Below are positions 8,740 to 18,441 of a stretch of DNA of 64,000 nucleotides, one piece after another (within the stretch, counting starts at the first letter, position 1; each line of letters opens with the position of its first letter). This DNA comes from Melioribacteraceae bacterium (lineage in GTDB: Bacteria; Bacteroidota; Ignavibacteria; Ignavibacteriales; Melioribacteraceae), in assembly GCA_024103215.1 (NCBI GenBank), contig JAGFIY010000104.1:62001-126000 (forward strand), written 5' to 3'. The position numbers and the translations under genes were made by a program. The notes beneath the pieces were generated by a model, which was given only the letters and a program-made list of their open reading frames with translations, made no database searches and was not told the DNA's origin.

Positions 8740-9178
8740 TTTTTATTTTTCTCTTAATTAAAGAATTAAATTCGGTTACCAGTTCATCTTCTTTTTCGCG
8801 CATTATTTCCCGATCTTTTTCTAATTGATCGTCAAACCCGCAAAGGTGAAGAATGCCATGTATAATTAATCTGGCAACCTCATTTTCCGGAGATACTTTC
8901 CATTTTTCTGCATTCTGAAAAGCATCATATAAAGATACATAAATTTCCGCATCAATAATATGCAAATTTTCGGAATAATTAAAAGTAAGAATATCCGTGC
9001 TGTAATCGTGATTAAGGTATTGTTTGTTAATTTTTCTTATGTAATCAGGATCCACAAAATTTATAATTAGAGAAACTAATTTTAGATTCAACTTTTTTAT
9101 TAAAGCAGCAGTTAAACTATGAATTTCACGTTTATCCAGAGAAAATTTTTGGTTTTTGTTGACGGTTAAATTCTTCAC
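8726..9178 (-). CDS. ybeY: Endoribonuclease YbeY (rRNA maturation factor)
   Basis: A 150-residue UPF0054 metalloprotein, involved in 16S rRNA 3' end maturation and 70S quality control. The metal site motif reads HGILHLCGFDD at 107-117: His107 and His111 are present, and the third ligand, usually His, is Asp117 here. The N-terminal part has the expected INKQYLNHDYSTDILTF segment. It overlaps the MBL-fold gene by four bases (ATGA) and smg by 14 bases. The substituted third ligand is reported here as seen; similar changes are known to me from Bacteroidota YbeY proteins, so I do not take it as loss of function. Confidence 0.9.
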   Translation of the reverse strand: MKNLTVNKNQKFSLDKREIHSLTAALIKKLNLKLVSLIINFVDPDYIRKINKQYLNHDYSTDILTFNYSENLHIIDAEIYVSLYDAFQNAEKWKVSPENEVARLIIHGILHLCGFDDQLEKDREIMREKEDELVTEFNSLIKRKIKIDDC

Positions 9179-10047
9179 TTAAAATTTATTTCTAATTTTT
9201 CTTCTGACAAAAAACAATTTGTGCTCGATTTCATATCAGCAAGATAAGACTGTGTATTGCGAAGAATCTCTTCTAATTTCGCATCATTGTAATTTGGATC
9301 ATAGTGGAATAAGAAAAGATTTTTTACTCGCGCAAGATTTGCAAAATGCGAAACCGCAAGATTGTTGGAATGTCCCCATCCGACCTTCGATTCATAATCA
9401 GTTGGATCATACATACAATCGTGCAATAAATAATCAGCATTTTTTGCAAATTCTATCAAGTCACCATTTTTGTCGAGAATACATTCATCGCTTATCTTTT
9501 TAGCGCAGTCATTTTGATAAATTTCATTATCTGTCATATAAACAAACCTGGTATGTTGATCGATCAATTTGTATGAAAGCGTTAGTCCTGAATGATGATT
9601 TCGAATTGTGTAGATATCTATATCATAGAGTTTCAAATTTTCTTCAGCCGAAACGGGAAAATAATTTATCTTTGCTTTAAGGATATCTGACTTCACCGGG
9701 AAATATTCCGACTGCATTTGAATATCAATAATATTTTTTACCGTTTCAATATTAACTGCAGGTGCGTATAAATTGATTGTATAATTTTGCAGATACATTG
9801 GTTTGAAGAACAGCAAACCTTGTATGTGATCCCAATGGGAATGAGTTATAAAAATGTTGACTTCTTTTTGTTTTGAATGTTCCAGGAGACAATCGCCGTA
9901 CTCTCTTATTCCGCTTCCGGCATCCAGCACAAGGTGATTCCCGTTATCTGCAACAATCTGCACGCAGGGCGTATTGCCTCCGTATTTTATTGTTCCCTTA
10001 CCCGGTACCGGGATTGAACCTCTTGTTCCCCATATTTTTATTTTCAT
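9175..10047 (-). CDS. MBL-fold metallohydrolase
   Basis: A 290-residue beta-lactamase-fold protein. It opens with the WGTRGSIPVPG strand-loop found in a group of RNase Z/PhnP-like hydrolases, followed by VLDAGSG and the metal motif HSHWDHIQG (H-x-H-x-D-H). Later ligands are His in RNHHSG, Asp in MTDNE, HDCMYDPTDY and His in FLFHYDP near the C-terminus. It resembles proteins often annotated as MBL-fold hydrolases acting on phosphodiesters, but the substrate cannot be fixed. It overlaps ybeY by four bases and the carbonic anhydrase-like gene by four bases, so it belongs to a tight translationally linked cluster. No signal peptide. Confidence 0.85.
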   Translation of the reverse strand: MKIKIWGTRGSIPVPGKGTIKYGGNTPCVQIVADNGNHLVLDAGSGIREYGDCLLEHSKQKEVNIFITHSHWDHIQGLLFFKPMYLQNYTINLYAPAVNIETVKNIIDIQMQSEYFPVKSDILKAKINYFPVSAEENLKLYDIDIYTIRNHHSGLTLSYKLIDQHTRFVYMTDNEIYQNDCAKKISDECILDKNGDLIEFAKNADYLLHDCMYDPTDYESKVGWGHSNNLAVSHFANLARVKNLFLFHYDPNYNDAKLEEILRNTQSYLADMKSSTNCFLSEEKLEINFK

Positions 10048-10595
10048 TCTTCCATCCGGGATATATACTTTAACGACTCGATTGTTGTCTTCGAATATTC
10101 AACATAACGGTCCGCACTCTTTTGGAATTCCTCCAGTTCGGCGAATGTTAAATCTCTAATAATTTTTGCTGGTACACCTGCGACAAGTTTTCCCGTAGGA
10201 ACTCTAAAATTTGGAGGGACTAAACACCCTGCTGCAACAAATGAGTTCATTTCTATAATAGCTCCGTCTAGAACTATCGCCCCAATTCCTACGAGAGAAA
10301 AATCTTCGACTGTACATCCGTGCAGTTTAACACTGTGGCCGATTGTAACACCATTTCCTATAATTAAAGGATGGGTGTCATTTGTGACGTGAAGCATCGA
10401 GCAATCTTGCACGTTTGTCTGAGATCCAATTCTAATAAAATTTACATCTCCTCTCACAACAGAATTATACCATACACTTGAATCTTCCCCAATTTCAACA
10501 TCGCCGATAATTTTAGTGCCGGATGCAATGAAGACATTCTTTCCTAATTTTGGGTAAATACCTTTATACGGAAATATTTTCATTTCGTTCATCAT
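10044..10595 (-). CDS. Gamma-class carbonic anhydrase-like hexapeptide protein
   Basis: A 183-residue left-handed beta-helix protein of the YrdA/CaiE group. Hexapeptide repeats ([LIV]-G-x4) run from about residue 20 to 140. The three zinc histidines typical of this family are visible: His in SMLHVTND and two in TIGHSVKLHGC. A C-terminal amphipathic helix follows. Members related to Cam of Methanosarcina are called gamma carbonic anhydrases, but many YrdA-type members have no demonstrated hydration activity. It overlaps the MBL gene by four bases and is 15 bases downstream of the CtpA protease gene. The start could also be the ATG five codons later. Confidence 0.88.
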   Translation of the reverse strand: MMNEMKIFPYKGIYPKLGKNVFIASGTKIIGDVEIGEDSSVWYNSVVRGDVNFIRIGSQTNVQDCSMLHVTNDTHPLIIGNGVTIGHSVKLHGCTVEDFSLVGIGAIVLDGAIIEMNSFVAAGCLVPPNFRVPTGKLVAGVPAKIIRDLTFAELEEFQKSADRYVEYSKTTIESLKYISRMEE

Positions 10596-10610
10596 ACACA
10601 GAGAAGATAA

Positions 10611-12209
10611 TTAATAATTCATCAACATTGATTGTGCTAAATCAAATAGAGAAATTGATTTCATAATTTGTCTATCGTCATAAGTTCTGATTCTAAACCA
10701 TGCTTCCTCACCATAAATCTCTCTTGCAAGATAAGCTTTAAGAAGTTTTTCGATCTCATCCGAAGATTTCTCAATATCAGCTTCCGAAAGTTCCGTCTCA
10801 TAAGTTATAAAATCATAAAAGCTGGATAAAAATTTAGGTTTCAGTTCTTCATAGAACTTATTGAAATTCAACTTTTCAAAGACTACATCTGATTTTTTTA
10901 ACTCATTGTTATCAAAATGAGATCGTACATACTTATAAAATAAGTTTTTTCGAAGAAGAGTTACTGTAGTTACACTTATCGAATCATTATGAACTATATA
11001 ATCCGGTGTTATACCACCTTTTTCGTAAACTTTGCGCCCGCCTTTTGTAGTAAATACTTTAATTGTCGTATCAGCCTCAGATGTATGATTATAATTCTCA
11101 CCGTCCTGAAGAGAATCAACATTGTAATGAAGATAAGATAATTTTTTATTTGAATAATCTTTTTGAATAGCTCTGCCGCTCGGAGTGAAATATTTCGCAA
11201 TGGTTAATCTAATTGCAGATTTATCATCAAGCATAACGGGTCTCTGCACAAGTCCTTTCCCATAAGTTGTTGTTCCAACAACCAATCCTCTGTCCCAGTC
11301 TTGAACAGCTCCTGCAACAATTTCCGATGCACTTGCACTACCTTCGTTAACAAGAACAATCAAGGGAATCATATCCGTTTTATCATCCTCTTCGGCAAAA
11401 AATTCCTCATCGAAGCTGTTGTCTCTCCCTTGTGTATATACAATAAGCTTATCCTTAGTAAGAAAAAAATCAGCAACCTCTTGGGCTTGATAAAGATAAC
11501 CACCGGGATTATCACGAAGATCGAACAAAAGATTTTTCATCCCTTGATCAAGAAGAGATTCAAATGCAGTTTCTAATTCCTTTGAAGAAGTCTCTGAAAA
11601 TTTTGAGAGTCTCACATAACCAATCGAATCCGTAATCATAAATGCCGCATCAACTGAGTTCAATGCAATTTCGTCACGGATAATATTGTACTCGATTTCT
11701 TCATCGGTCGAAGGTCGGTAGATTGTAATATTTACTTCTTCACCTTTCTTGCCTCTAAGTTTCATCATAACATCGCGGTTAGTTAACTCAATTGCCGATT
11801 CATTTTCAATTTCAATAATTCTATCGCCGGATTGTATTCCCAGAATCTCGCTTGGTCCGCCTTTTATTGCTGTAACAACATTTATCGTATCGTCGATGAT
11901 TGTAAACTCGATGCCAATGCCACCGAACTGTCCGGTAAATTCATCGTCTATTAAATTTTGATCAACAGGCGGAATGTAAACGGTGTGGGGATCAAGATTC
12001 TTAAACATCCCGTTAATCGCATCTTCGATCAACTTTTCGGATGAGATTTCGTCGAGGTAGTATTTTTTTGTGTAATAATAAGCTTCCTCAAACTTGTCAA
12101 GCTCACCATTTTCTTCACTTGGGAAATATTTTGTTATATTCAATCCAATACTGACGCCTACTAAAAGAAGCAGTATGGCAGAGAAGAGACTAACTTTTTT
12201 ATTGAACAT
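10611..12209 (-). CDS. S41 family carboxyl-terminal processing protease
   Basis: A 532-residue periplasmic serine protease of the CtpA/Prc type. An N-terminal membrane anchor or signal (about 5-27) is followed by a helical region, a PDZ domain (about 85-170, GGIGIEF...GDRIIEIENE) and the S41 core. The catalytic serine sits in NEGSASASEI and the catalytic lysine in TTYGKGLVQR. The tail beyond about 400 is family-variable. Such enzymes trim or degrade envelope proteins from the C-terminus. It overlaps the upstream Wzi-like gene by one base (TAATG) and heads into the carbonic anhydrase-like gene. Confidence 0.92.
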   Translation of the reverse strand: MFNKKVSLFSAILLLLVGVSIGLNITKYFPSEENGELDKFEEAYYYTKKYYLDEISSEKLIEDAINGMFKNLDPHTVYIPPVDQNLIDDEFTGQFGGIGIEFTIIDDTINVVTAIKGGPSEILGIQSGDRIIEIENESAIELTNRDVMMKLRGKKGEEVNITIYRPSTDEEIEYNIIRDEIALNSVDAAFMITDSIGYVRLSKFSETSSKELETAFESLLDQGMKNLLFDLRDNPGGYLYQAQEVADFFLTKDKLIVYTQGRDNSFDEEFFAEEDDKTDMIPLIVLVNEGSASASEIVAGAVQDWDRGLVVGTTTYGKGLVQRPVMLDDKSAIRLTIAKYFTPSGRAIQKDYSNKKLSYLHYNVDSLQDGENYNHTSEADTTIKVFTTKGGRKVYEKGGITPDYIVHNDSISVTTVTLLRKNLFYKYVRSHFDNNELKKSDVVFEKLNFNKFYEELKPKFLSSFYDFITYETELSEADIEKSSDEIEKLLKAYLAREIYGEEAWFRIRTYDDRQIMKSISLFDLAQSMLMNY

Positions 12210-13876
12210 TATAATTTAACTCCAAGCCCAAGAATAGATTGCACATACGCTTCTGATCTATTGATGATTAAACTACGGTCAACAATACTCAACATTCCAC
12301 TAATAACAATATTTTTTATCGGTTCATACCGCAGTCCTAATTCAAAACTATTAGAATATTCTAAAATTCCATCTAGATGTCCTGCATTCTCACTGTCTCC
12401 AACTCTGTGGCCTACTTCAAACTCTCCGCCATGATTCACAAGCAAATTGCCTTCCGTATCATATTCATTTGCTCCGTGAATTGTATGAACATATTTAAAT
12501 GAAACGTCAAGTCTATTCAATGGAAAATAATCTAATTTGAAAATAAAATTTGAACTGTTCGGTTGAATTGTTCCAACAAGCGGGAACCCTAAACTTGAGT
12601 AGTTGTTTTCTTTTATTCTATGAGTATAAACGTAAGGATCGACTCTAATAAATTGAAATGCAGCATCAATGGGAACATAATTATAGAAAAGTGAGGTTGA
12701 TGCTCCTGCTTCTAATACCGTTTGATTTCCATACCACTTAGTTCCCAATTGACCGAAATTGATATCATCAATTAAAAGTGTTGCATATAATTTTAATCCG
12801 GATATCGAATTATTTGAGATATCAAAAAATAATAAAGAATTATCCCTGTCCTGATTGATATGTTCTATGCTTTTATAAAAATTGAACGGATTCAAATAAG
12901 ACAGATCCATGTTTCTGTTAGCATAAATTATTACTTCACCGACTCCGAGGGAAAGATGGTTTGAGATTTTAACACCAAATCTGTGGTAAACGAAATATTT
13001 GTCTGCAACAGTTTTTATTCCTTCCTGCACTGGGTCAATATAAAGCGAATCCGAACCAAGAAGTTTCCCATGATAATGAGAAAACGTAAATGCTTTATAC
13101 TTAAAGCCAAGATGCAGATAATCCATCGGAGGCGAGTTATCGGAGAGCACTGTTTTTATTATTCCTTGCCCCAATCTCACCCTATCTCTTCCGATTTTAA
13201 ATCTTATAAAGTCATAATCAACAGCAAAATAACCTTCGGTTTCATCATAATATTCGTTTCCAATACCTTCTTGAAACCTTGTAAGTTTATAGTTGTATCT
13301 CAATCCTTCGTATGTTCTTGCCAGATCTTTATCACCGAAGTATGAGCCGTTAGTTGCTTTTATAAAAAAACCAAAATTATCTAAAAAACTTCCCCTCAAA
13401 ATTCCGCCGAAGTTAAAAAGCGTTGAAGTTTTATTCTCATCCAAATTAGAATCATGCTTATATATGTTAATTCCATTGGCAACAAAATTCAAGAAGATAT
13501 TTGCCCTTGAACTATCCTCATAGAAATATATAAACTTTTCTTTCTGTGAAAAATGATCTTCTATAGAATTTCCCGAAAACAAAGATGTATAATTTTCTGT
13601 TGTACGATTAATATCAAATTCAAATTCGTTTAGAAAATCAATCAATCTTCTTTTATCTGAATCAATCAGTTTCTCTTTATTGCCACTAAGTTCGATCAAG
13701 TAAGAAGAAATTTCCCTTCTTGTTTTGGGTATTTCAAAAACATCGTAGTTTTGAATCAAATTTAATCTTTCCATTCTTTCTAGAAACGGATAGATATTAT
13801 GATCAACTTCGACATATCCGGTTTGCGCCTCAAGTAATACCGGTAGCATAAGCAGCAAAATCAAATATTTTTTCAA
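12209..13876 (-). CDS. Outer-membrane barrel protein, capsule assembly Wzi-like
   Basis: A 555-residue protein with a clear signal peptide (MKKYLILLLMLPVLLEAQ). An early segment with the pattern PFLERMERLNLI...KTRREISSYL is followed by many alternating aromatic/hydrophobic strands, as expected for a beta-barrel. The order matches the Wzi-like capsule assembly family common in this group; E. coli Wzi is an outer-membrane lectin that anchors capsule. The neighbouring glycosyltransferase and DUF2279 genes agree with a surface-polysaccharide or envelope role, but no capsule cluster is present. The family assignment is probable and the function is inferred. Confidence 0.7.
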   Translation of the reverse strand: MKKYLILLLMLPVLLEAQTGYVEVDHNIYPFLERMERLNLIQNYDVFEIPKTRREISSYLIELSGNKEKLIDSDKRRLIDFLNEFEFDINRTTENYTSLFSGNSIEDHFSQKEKFIYFYEDSSRANIFLNFVANGINIYKHDSNLDENKTSTLFNFGGILRGSFLDNFGFFIKATNGSYFGDKDLARTYEGLRYNYKLTRFQEGIGNEYYDETEGYFAVDYDFIRFKIGRDRVRLGQGIIKTVLSDNSPPMDYLHLGFKYKAFTFSHYHGKLLGSDSLYIDPVQEGIKTVADKYFVYHRFGVKISNHLSLGVGEVIIYANRNMDLSYLNPFNFYKSIEHINQDRDNSLLFFDISNNSISGLKLYATLLIDDINFGQLGTKWYGNQTVLEAGASTSLFYNYVPIDAAFQFIRVDPYVYTHRIKENNYSSLGFPLVGTIQPNSSNFIFKLDYFPLNRLDVSFKYVHTIHGANEYDTEGNLLVNHGGEFEVGHRVGDSENAGHLDGILEYSNSFELGLRYEPIKNIVISGMLSIVDRSLIINRSEAYVQSILGLGVKL

Positions 13877-13877
13877 T

Positions 13878-14612
13878 TTATCGTACCTGTTCCCATTCTT
13901 TAGATAATGACTTTTTCATAATAATAACGAAAATACTGTTTAGCAACCACCTGAAGAAAATTGTAAAGTGTCCATATTTTCTATATCTGCGGGGTGACTC
14001 ATATATTTCAAATTTTCGGGTGAACACAATTCCCCCAAGTTTTCTTATTCTTTTGTAAAGATCAAAATCTTCTCCAGCAGCGAGTGTTTCATTATAACCA
14101 CCAACATTGTTGAAGATTTCTTTTCTTATTATATGACATTCACCTCTGCCCATACCTACTGCAATAATGTTAAGCAAATGAAAATAATTGTTGTAGAAAG
14201 TCTGAAAAACTCTATCAATAAATTTTGTTTCCTCAGGGAAAACTTTTACGGGACATGTAATTGCAAGTGTTTGTTTGTTTTGAAACTCAATCTCAATTAA
14301 AGTGAACAACTGCCTAACATTTGAAACTCTTACGTCACCATTTAGAAATATAAGATAATCACTTTCTGCATCCTCTGCTCCGCGGTTTCTGCCCCTTGCA
14401 ATATTCTCATTATTGCCGTTTGATGAGATAATTTTAGTTCCAAATTTTTCGGCGACTTTTAACGTGTTATCTTTACTTCCGCCATCCGAAATAATAATTT
14501 CAAAATTAAACTCCTTCCTTAGATCCTCATCATTGAATTGCTCAAGAAGTTTCGGAAGAAGTTTCTCTTCATTCAATGTAGGAATTATTATTGAAAATTT
14601 TGGTTGAGACAT
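13878..14612 (-). CDS. Family 2 glycosyltransferase
   Basis: A 244-residue GT-A fold transferase. The N-terminus has SIIIPTLNEEKLL, then ISDGGSKDNT, and the metal/nucleotide site appears as FLNGDVRV where many members have DxD. An AGEDFDLYKRIRKLGG segment holds the acceptor-side acidic residues. A hydrophobic C-terminal stretch (about 215-235) may anchor it to the inner membrane. The sugar and acceptor cannot be predicted. It lies two bases from the DUF2279 gene upstream and one base before the Wzi-like gene, making a small envelope group. Confidence 0.88.
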   Translation of the reverse strand: MSQPKFSIIIPTLNEEKLLPKLLEQFNDEDLRKEFNFEIIISDGGSKDNTLKVAEKFGTKIISSNGNNENIARGRNRGAEDAESDYLIFLNGDVRVSNVRQLFTLIEIEFQNKQTLAITCPVKVFPEETKFIDRVFQTFYNNYFHLLNIIAVGMGRGECHIIRKEIFNNVGGYNETLAAGEDFDLYKRIRKLGGIVFTRKFEIYESPRRYRKYGHFTIFFRWLLNSIFVIIMKKSLSKEWEQVR

Positions 14613-14613
14613 A

Positions 14614-15561
14614 TTAAAATACTATCATAAAAAATGCGGTATTTGGAGTAACCCTTATCCCCGGCATTGGAAAATGAAAATAATTTAGTGTGTTTTTTAT
14701 AAATTGCCACACTCCTCCATAGAGGGGAATTTGCTCCCAATCGATATCAAGCGCAAGATAAAATTCCCGAGTGCCTTCACCGCTGCCAGATAAATCGCTC
14801 ACTCCCATCCCTACTGAAAGCATCAAAAATGATGGCCAATATTTCGAAAGATCATCCGGAAGGATTTGTTTCATTCTAAAACCCAGCCAATAAATTTGAC
14901 CTTCATAATCATCGATAAAATTCCCGTCGTGATCACCGTTTCTGTATTCTTCCGTTGGAATGTAACTAAACTTGGGCTGAATGTTTTTTAAGTACGGGAA
15001 GTAGTATTGACCCAAATAAAAAAGTGCACCCCCAAGGTCGAACAAAGCATCACCGGGACTAAATCCCCAATTTTGCCCAAAACCATCTTCGATCTCCACA
15101 TACATCTGAAAAAGAAATGCAAGCGATGCAGACCAGATTGCAGATTCTTCAGCTTGCATATTTGCTGCTTCAAATCCGCCGGAAAAAACATGAGCAATTA
15201 AATTTGTACCGTAAAAGTGACCGATCTTATCGATCCAAAGCGCATAATTCCAATCGTTTACTACACGAAACTTACTTTTTTCATCGCGCCACCATGCATT
15301 GTATTGCACTACGTGAACCGCAGCTGCGGCGGCTCCGATTGCTGTTCCGACACTGCCGAGCATCCAGTAATCAAGTTCCTGCTTTAACGGATCTTGCTTT
15401 TCAATCATATACTTTAGTTCGGCAAGACTTCTTGGTTTGTATAGTATTTTTTCTTTCCGCCCGTTCAAGCTATCTAAAGCCGAGGGCGAATCGAGAATTT
15501 GAGCCGACAAGAAATTGTTAGCCACAACCAAAAAGATAAGCAGATGAAAAATATGCTTCAC
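14614..15561 (-). CDS. DUF2279 (YfiM-like) membrane-associated protein
   Basis: A 315-residue protein with a signal peptide (first 20 residues, LSA|Q). The DUF2279 core spans about 65-190: a hydrophobic segment, then D111-K112-x2-H115-x2-G118-x5-H124, an acidic Glu156/Glu158 helix and a GFSPGDALFDLGGALF stretch with Asp171 and Asp175. The C-terminal third looks like strands ending in a Phe. The family is uncharacterised. The His and Asp residues also occur in order in the gene at 42-722. It starts ten bases from the lysS stop. No catalytic role is proposed. Confidence 0.75.
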   Translation of the reverse strand: MKHIFHLLIFLVVANNFLSAQILDSPSALDSLNGRKEKILYKPRSLAELKYMIEKQDPLKQELDYWMLGSVGTAIGAAAAAVHVVQYNAWWRDEKSKFRVVNDWNYALWIDKIGHFYGTNLIAHVFSGGFEAANMQAEESAIWSASLAFLFQMYVEIEDGFGQNWGFSPGDALFDLGGALFYLGQYYFPYLKNIQPKFSYIPTEEYRNGDHDGNFIDDYEGQIYWLGFRMKQILPDDLSKYWPSFLMLSVGMGVSDLSGSGEGTREFYLALDIDWEQIPLYGGVWQFIKNTLNYFHFPMPGIRVTPNTAFFMIVF

Positions 15562-15570
15562 TATTTTTCT

Positions 15571-17073
15571 CTATTTATCAGGTCTCATATGCGGAAATAG
15601 AATCACATCCCTAATCGAGGGTTGATTTGTTAATAACATCACTAGTCTATCTATACCAACACCTAGACCAGCTGTCGGTGGCATTCCATACTCCAAAGCT
15701 CTTACGTAATCAGAGTCAATTTGATGAGCTTCTTCATCACCTTCTTCTCTCATCTTATTCTGTGCTTCAAACCTTTCTTTTTGATCGATAGGATCGTTAA
15801 GTTCGCTGAATGCGTTGCATATTTCTCTTCCTAAAACATATCCTTCAAATCTCTCAACCAGACCAGCTTTGCTTCTGTGTTTCTTTGCTAAAGGCGAAAG
15901 TTCAAGCGGATAATCAACTACAAAAGTCGGCTGCATTAAAGATTCTTCAACCGATAGTTCAAAAAGAATATCAATCAATTTGCCCTTACTTTCTCCCCCT
16001 TTTAATTCTCCGCCTCTGCGTTTAACTTCGGTGCGGAGCTTTTCGGTTTCTTCTGTAAGAACATCAATACCGGTTTTATTTTTAATTTCATCAACCATTG
16101 AAATTCTTTTCCAAGGGGCTTTAAAGTCCACTTCGTTTCCTTCAATATTGAACTTTGTCATACCGAATACATTTTTGCAGATGTGACCGAACATTTCTTC
16201 AACAAAATTCATCATCCATTCATAATCTTTATATGCGACATAAAGTTCAAGCATAGTAAATTCCGGATTATGAGTTCTATCCATTCCTTCATTTCGAAAA
16301 TCCTTAGATATTTCATATACACCTTCAAAACCTCCAACAATAAGCCGCTTAAGATAAAGTTCATCAGCTATACGCATATATAATTTCATATCAAGCGCAT
16401 TATGATGGGTAACAAAAGGTTTTGCTGCGGCACCGCCATAAATTGTTTGAAGAATCGGAGTTTCAACTTCAAGCAATCCTTGGTTATCCAAAAATCTTCT
16501 TATTTCACTTATAATTTTAGAACGTTTTATGAACACTTCTTTCACTTCGGGATTTACAATCAAGTCGACATAACGTTGCCTGTAACGAAGTTCTTTATCG
16601 GCAAATTGATCGTGAATAACTTTGTTGCCTTGTTCGTCTGTTGTTTCTTTTGCGATCGGAATAGGTCGTATTGACTTTGCAAGGATTTGAATATCTTTAC
16701 AATGAACTGAGATTTCACCGGTTTTAGTTTTAAATACAAAACCTTCCGCGCCTATGATATCCCCGATATCCATCAACTTAAAGGCAGTGTACTTTTCTCC
16801 GATCTCATCCCGCTTCAAGTAAATCTGAATCTTGCCGCCGGCATCTTGAATATGAGCAAAAGATGCTTTTCCCATCCTTCGAATAGCCATTACTCTTCCG
16901 GCGATTCTAACATCCTTTGATTCAAGTTTTTCGAAATTATTTTTTATTTCTGCCGAGTTAGAATTTATATCATAACTATAAGCATAAGGTTCAATACTCA
17001 GTTTTTTAAGTTCAGCCAATTCCTCGTGTCGTCTGGCTACTAAAGTATTATAATCGGGTTGTTGATTTTCCAA
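15571..17073 (-). CDS. lysS: Lysyl-tRNA synthetase, class II
   Basis: A 500-residue cytoplasmic enzyme that charges tRNA-Lys. An OB-fold anticodon-binding domain (about 55-155) is followed by the class II core. Motif 2 is seen in [18 protein letters not shown], and motif 3 in [13 protein letters not shown] with the arginine that binds ATP. The start is a TTG at 17073 preceded by GGGAGG, which decides the start. It sits between the envelope genes downstream and rluB upstream, 17 bases from the latter. Length and motifs are standard; nothing unusual is seen. Confidence 0.97.
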   Translation of the reverse strand: MENQQPDYNTLVARRHEELAELKKLSIEPYAYSYDINSNSAEIKNNFEKLESKDVRIAGRVMAIRRMGKASFAHIQDAGGKIQIYLKRDEIGEKYTAFKLMDIGDIIGAEGFVFKTKTGEISVHCKDIQILAKSIRPIPIAKETTDEQGNKVIHDQFADKELRYRQRYVDLIVNPEVKEVFIKRSKIISEIRRFLDNQGLLEVETPILQTIYGGAAAKPFVTHHNALDMKLYMRIADELYLKRLIVGGFEGVYEISKDFRNEGMDRTHNPEFTMLELYVAYKDYEWMMNFVEEMFGHICKNVFGMTKFNIEGNEVDFKAPWKRISMVDEIKNKTGIDVLTEETEKLRTEVKRRGGELKGGESKGKLIDILFELSVEESLMQPTFVVDYPLELSPLAKKHRSKAGLVERFEGYVLGREICNAFSELNDPIDQKERFEAQNKMREEGDEEAHQIDSDYVRALEYGMPPTAGLGVGIDRLVMLLTNQPSIRDVILFPHMRPDK

Positions 17074-17090
17074 AATTCCTCCCAGTACTT

Positions 17091-17789
17091 CTATACTTTT
17101 TTAATATTTTTGATTTCGTGAGATGTGAGTTTTCTATACTCACCTCTTCTCATATTTAATGTGGTAAAATCTCCGAATTTAATCCTATCAAGTTTCTTTA
17201 CCGATAAACCTACTAGATCAAACATCTTCTTTACGAAATGATTTCTACCCTCTTCTGTCGATACAATAACCAAATCACGTTTTTCCTTTTTTGGAAAACT
17301 CATAGTGATAAATCTGCTTTTTCTTCCGTCAAGGATAATCCCACGCAAAAGTTTTTGTTCGATTTCGGGTGTAAGTTCCTCATTCAGTTTAACCTCGTAT
17401 TCTCGGATATACTTGTTTGAAGGATGTGTAAGCTTGTTGGCAAAATCTCCGTCATTTGTGAGTAAAAGTACTCCGGTTGTGTTAAAATCTAATCTGCCTA
17501 CAGGAAAGATTGTACTTTTTGTCTCAATCAAATCAATAACAGTTTTTCTGTTTTTCTCATCCAAAGTTGTTGTTACAACTCCTTTCGGTTTATTGAGAAG
17601 ATAGTAAACAAATTTTTCAGCTTTAATTTTTTCCCCGTCGAACTTAACAACATCTTTATCCTCATCAATTTGAAAGCCTAATGAAGTAATTACTTTTCCG
17701 TTGACCGAAATTCTGCCAGACTCTATAAGTTCATCAGCTTTTCGTCTCGATGCAATTCCGCACTGAGAAATATATTTATTCAACCGCAT
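17091..17789 (-). CDS. rluB: Pseudouridine synthase of the RsuA/RluB family
   Basis: An enzyme that converts a uridine of 23S (RluB) or 16S (RsuA) rRNA to pseudouridine. The S4 domain begins [22 protein letters not shown], and the catalytic aspartate lies in [18 protein letters not shown]. The CDS start is placed at the ATG opening that S4 segment; a frame 14 codons longer exists inside scpB but lacks conservation. With this start the gene overlaps scpB by 14 bases. Neighbouring scpA-scpB-rluB order is common in bacteria. The choice of RluB over RsuA is based on this neighbourhood. Confidence 0.9.
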   Translation of the reverse strand: MRLNKYISQCGIASRRKADELIESGRISVNGKVITSLGFQIDEDKDVVKFDGEKIKAEKFVYYLLNKPKGVVTTTLDEKNRKTVIDLIETKSTIFPVGRLDFNTTGVLLLTNDGDFANKLTHPSNKYIREYEVKLNEELTPEIEQKLLRGIILDGRKSRFITMSFPKKEKRDLVIVSTEEGRNHFVKKMFDLVGLSVKKLDRIKFGDFTTLNMRRGEYRKLTSHEIKNIKKV

Positions 17790-18441
17790 TTTCATCATCC
17801 TCTTCTTCCATATCTTCGATATCAACTTCATTTTCTAGTTGTTCTTCGAGTGCGTTCATCATTATTCTATTTCGCTGTTCTATAAAATCGGCATCCTTCA
17901 TTATCTCCTCTATTTCGCGCGGCTTTGGAAGGTCTTCCAAATTATTAAGTCCAAAATATTTTAAGAACTCTTCGGTGGTTGAATAAAGTAAAGGTCTACC
18001 GATGGTTTCAGCTCTTCCTTTAATCGTTATAAGATTTTTTTCGAGCAACGTGTTTATCATATAATCGCTGTTAACACCGCGTAACGTTTCAATTTCCGGT
18101 TTTGTAATAGGCTGTTTATAGGCAATAATAGCAAGGGTTTCAAGCGCTGCTTGGCTCAATCTTCTTTTTGATTTTTCAGTTGAAAGATAACCGAGATATT
18201 TTGAAAATTCCGGTTTTGTTGCGTAAGAATATCCATTAGCAATTCTAACAATTTCGTATGAACTTTCCGATTCCTTATATCTTTCGTTCAACTGATTAAC
18301 AGTATCATCAACGTCTTTATTGTTGATATCAATATCCTCGCCGTCAATATCTTTAATTGCTTTTGTTATCTCTGAAGCGGAAATAGGTTCGTCTGCGGCA
18401 AAGATTAAAGATTCGATTATGTTGAAATAAATCTTATCCAT
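17776..18441 (-). CDS. scpB: Segregation and condensation protein B
   Basis: ScpB is the winged-helix kite subunit of the Smc-ScpAB condensin that organises and segregates chromosomes. The protein shows the family start MDKIYFNIIESLIFAADEPIS, two winged-helix units and the conserved central run LSQAALETLAIIAYKQPITKPEIE. The C-terminus is a long acidic tail (many Glu/Asp after about residue 195). I chose the ATG at 18441; nine more codons upstream are open but lie inside scpA. It overlaps scpA by 8 bases and rluB by 14 bases. Confidence 0.93.
   Translation of the reverse strand: MDKIYFNIIESLIFAADEPISASEITKAIKDIDGEDIDINNKDVDDTVNQLNERYKESESSYEIVRIANGYSYATKPEFSKYLGYLSTEKSKRRLSQAALETLAIIAYKQPITKPEIETLRGVNSDYMINTLLEKNLITIKGRAETIGRPLLYSTTEEFLKYFGLNNLEDLPKPREIEEIMKDADFIEQRNRIMMNALEEQLENEVDIEDMEEEDDENAVE

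Noticed and set aside
15810-16674. Plus-strand open frames inside lysS and many similar frames opposite other genes
   Set aside because: They show no domain, no ribosome site and no conserved composition. They mirror the real genes on the other strand.
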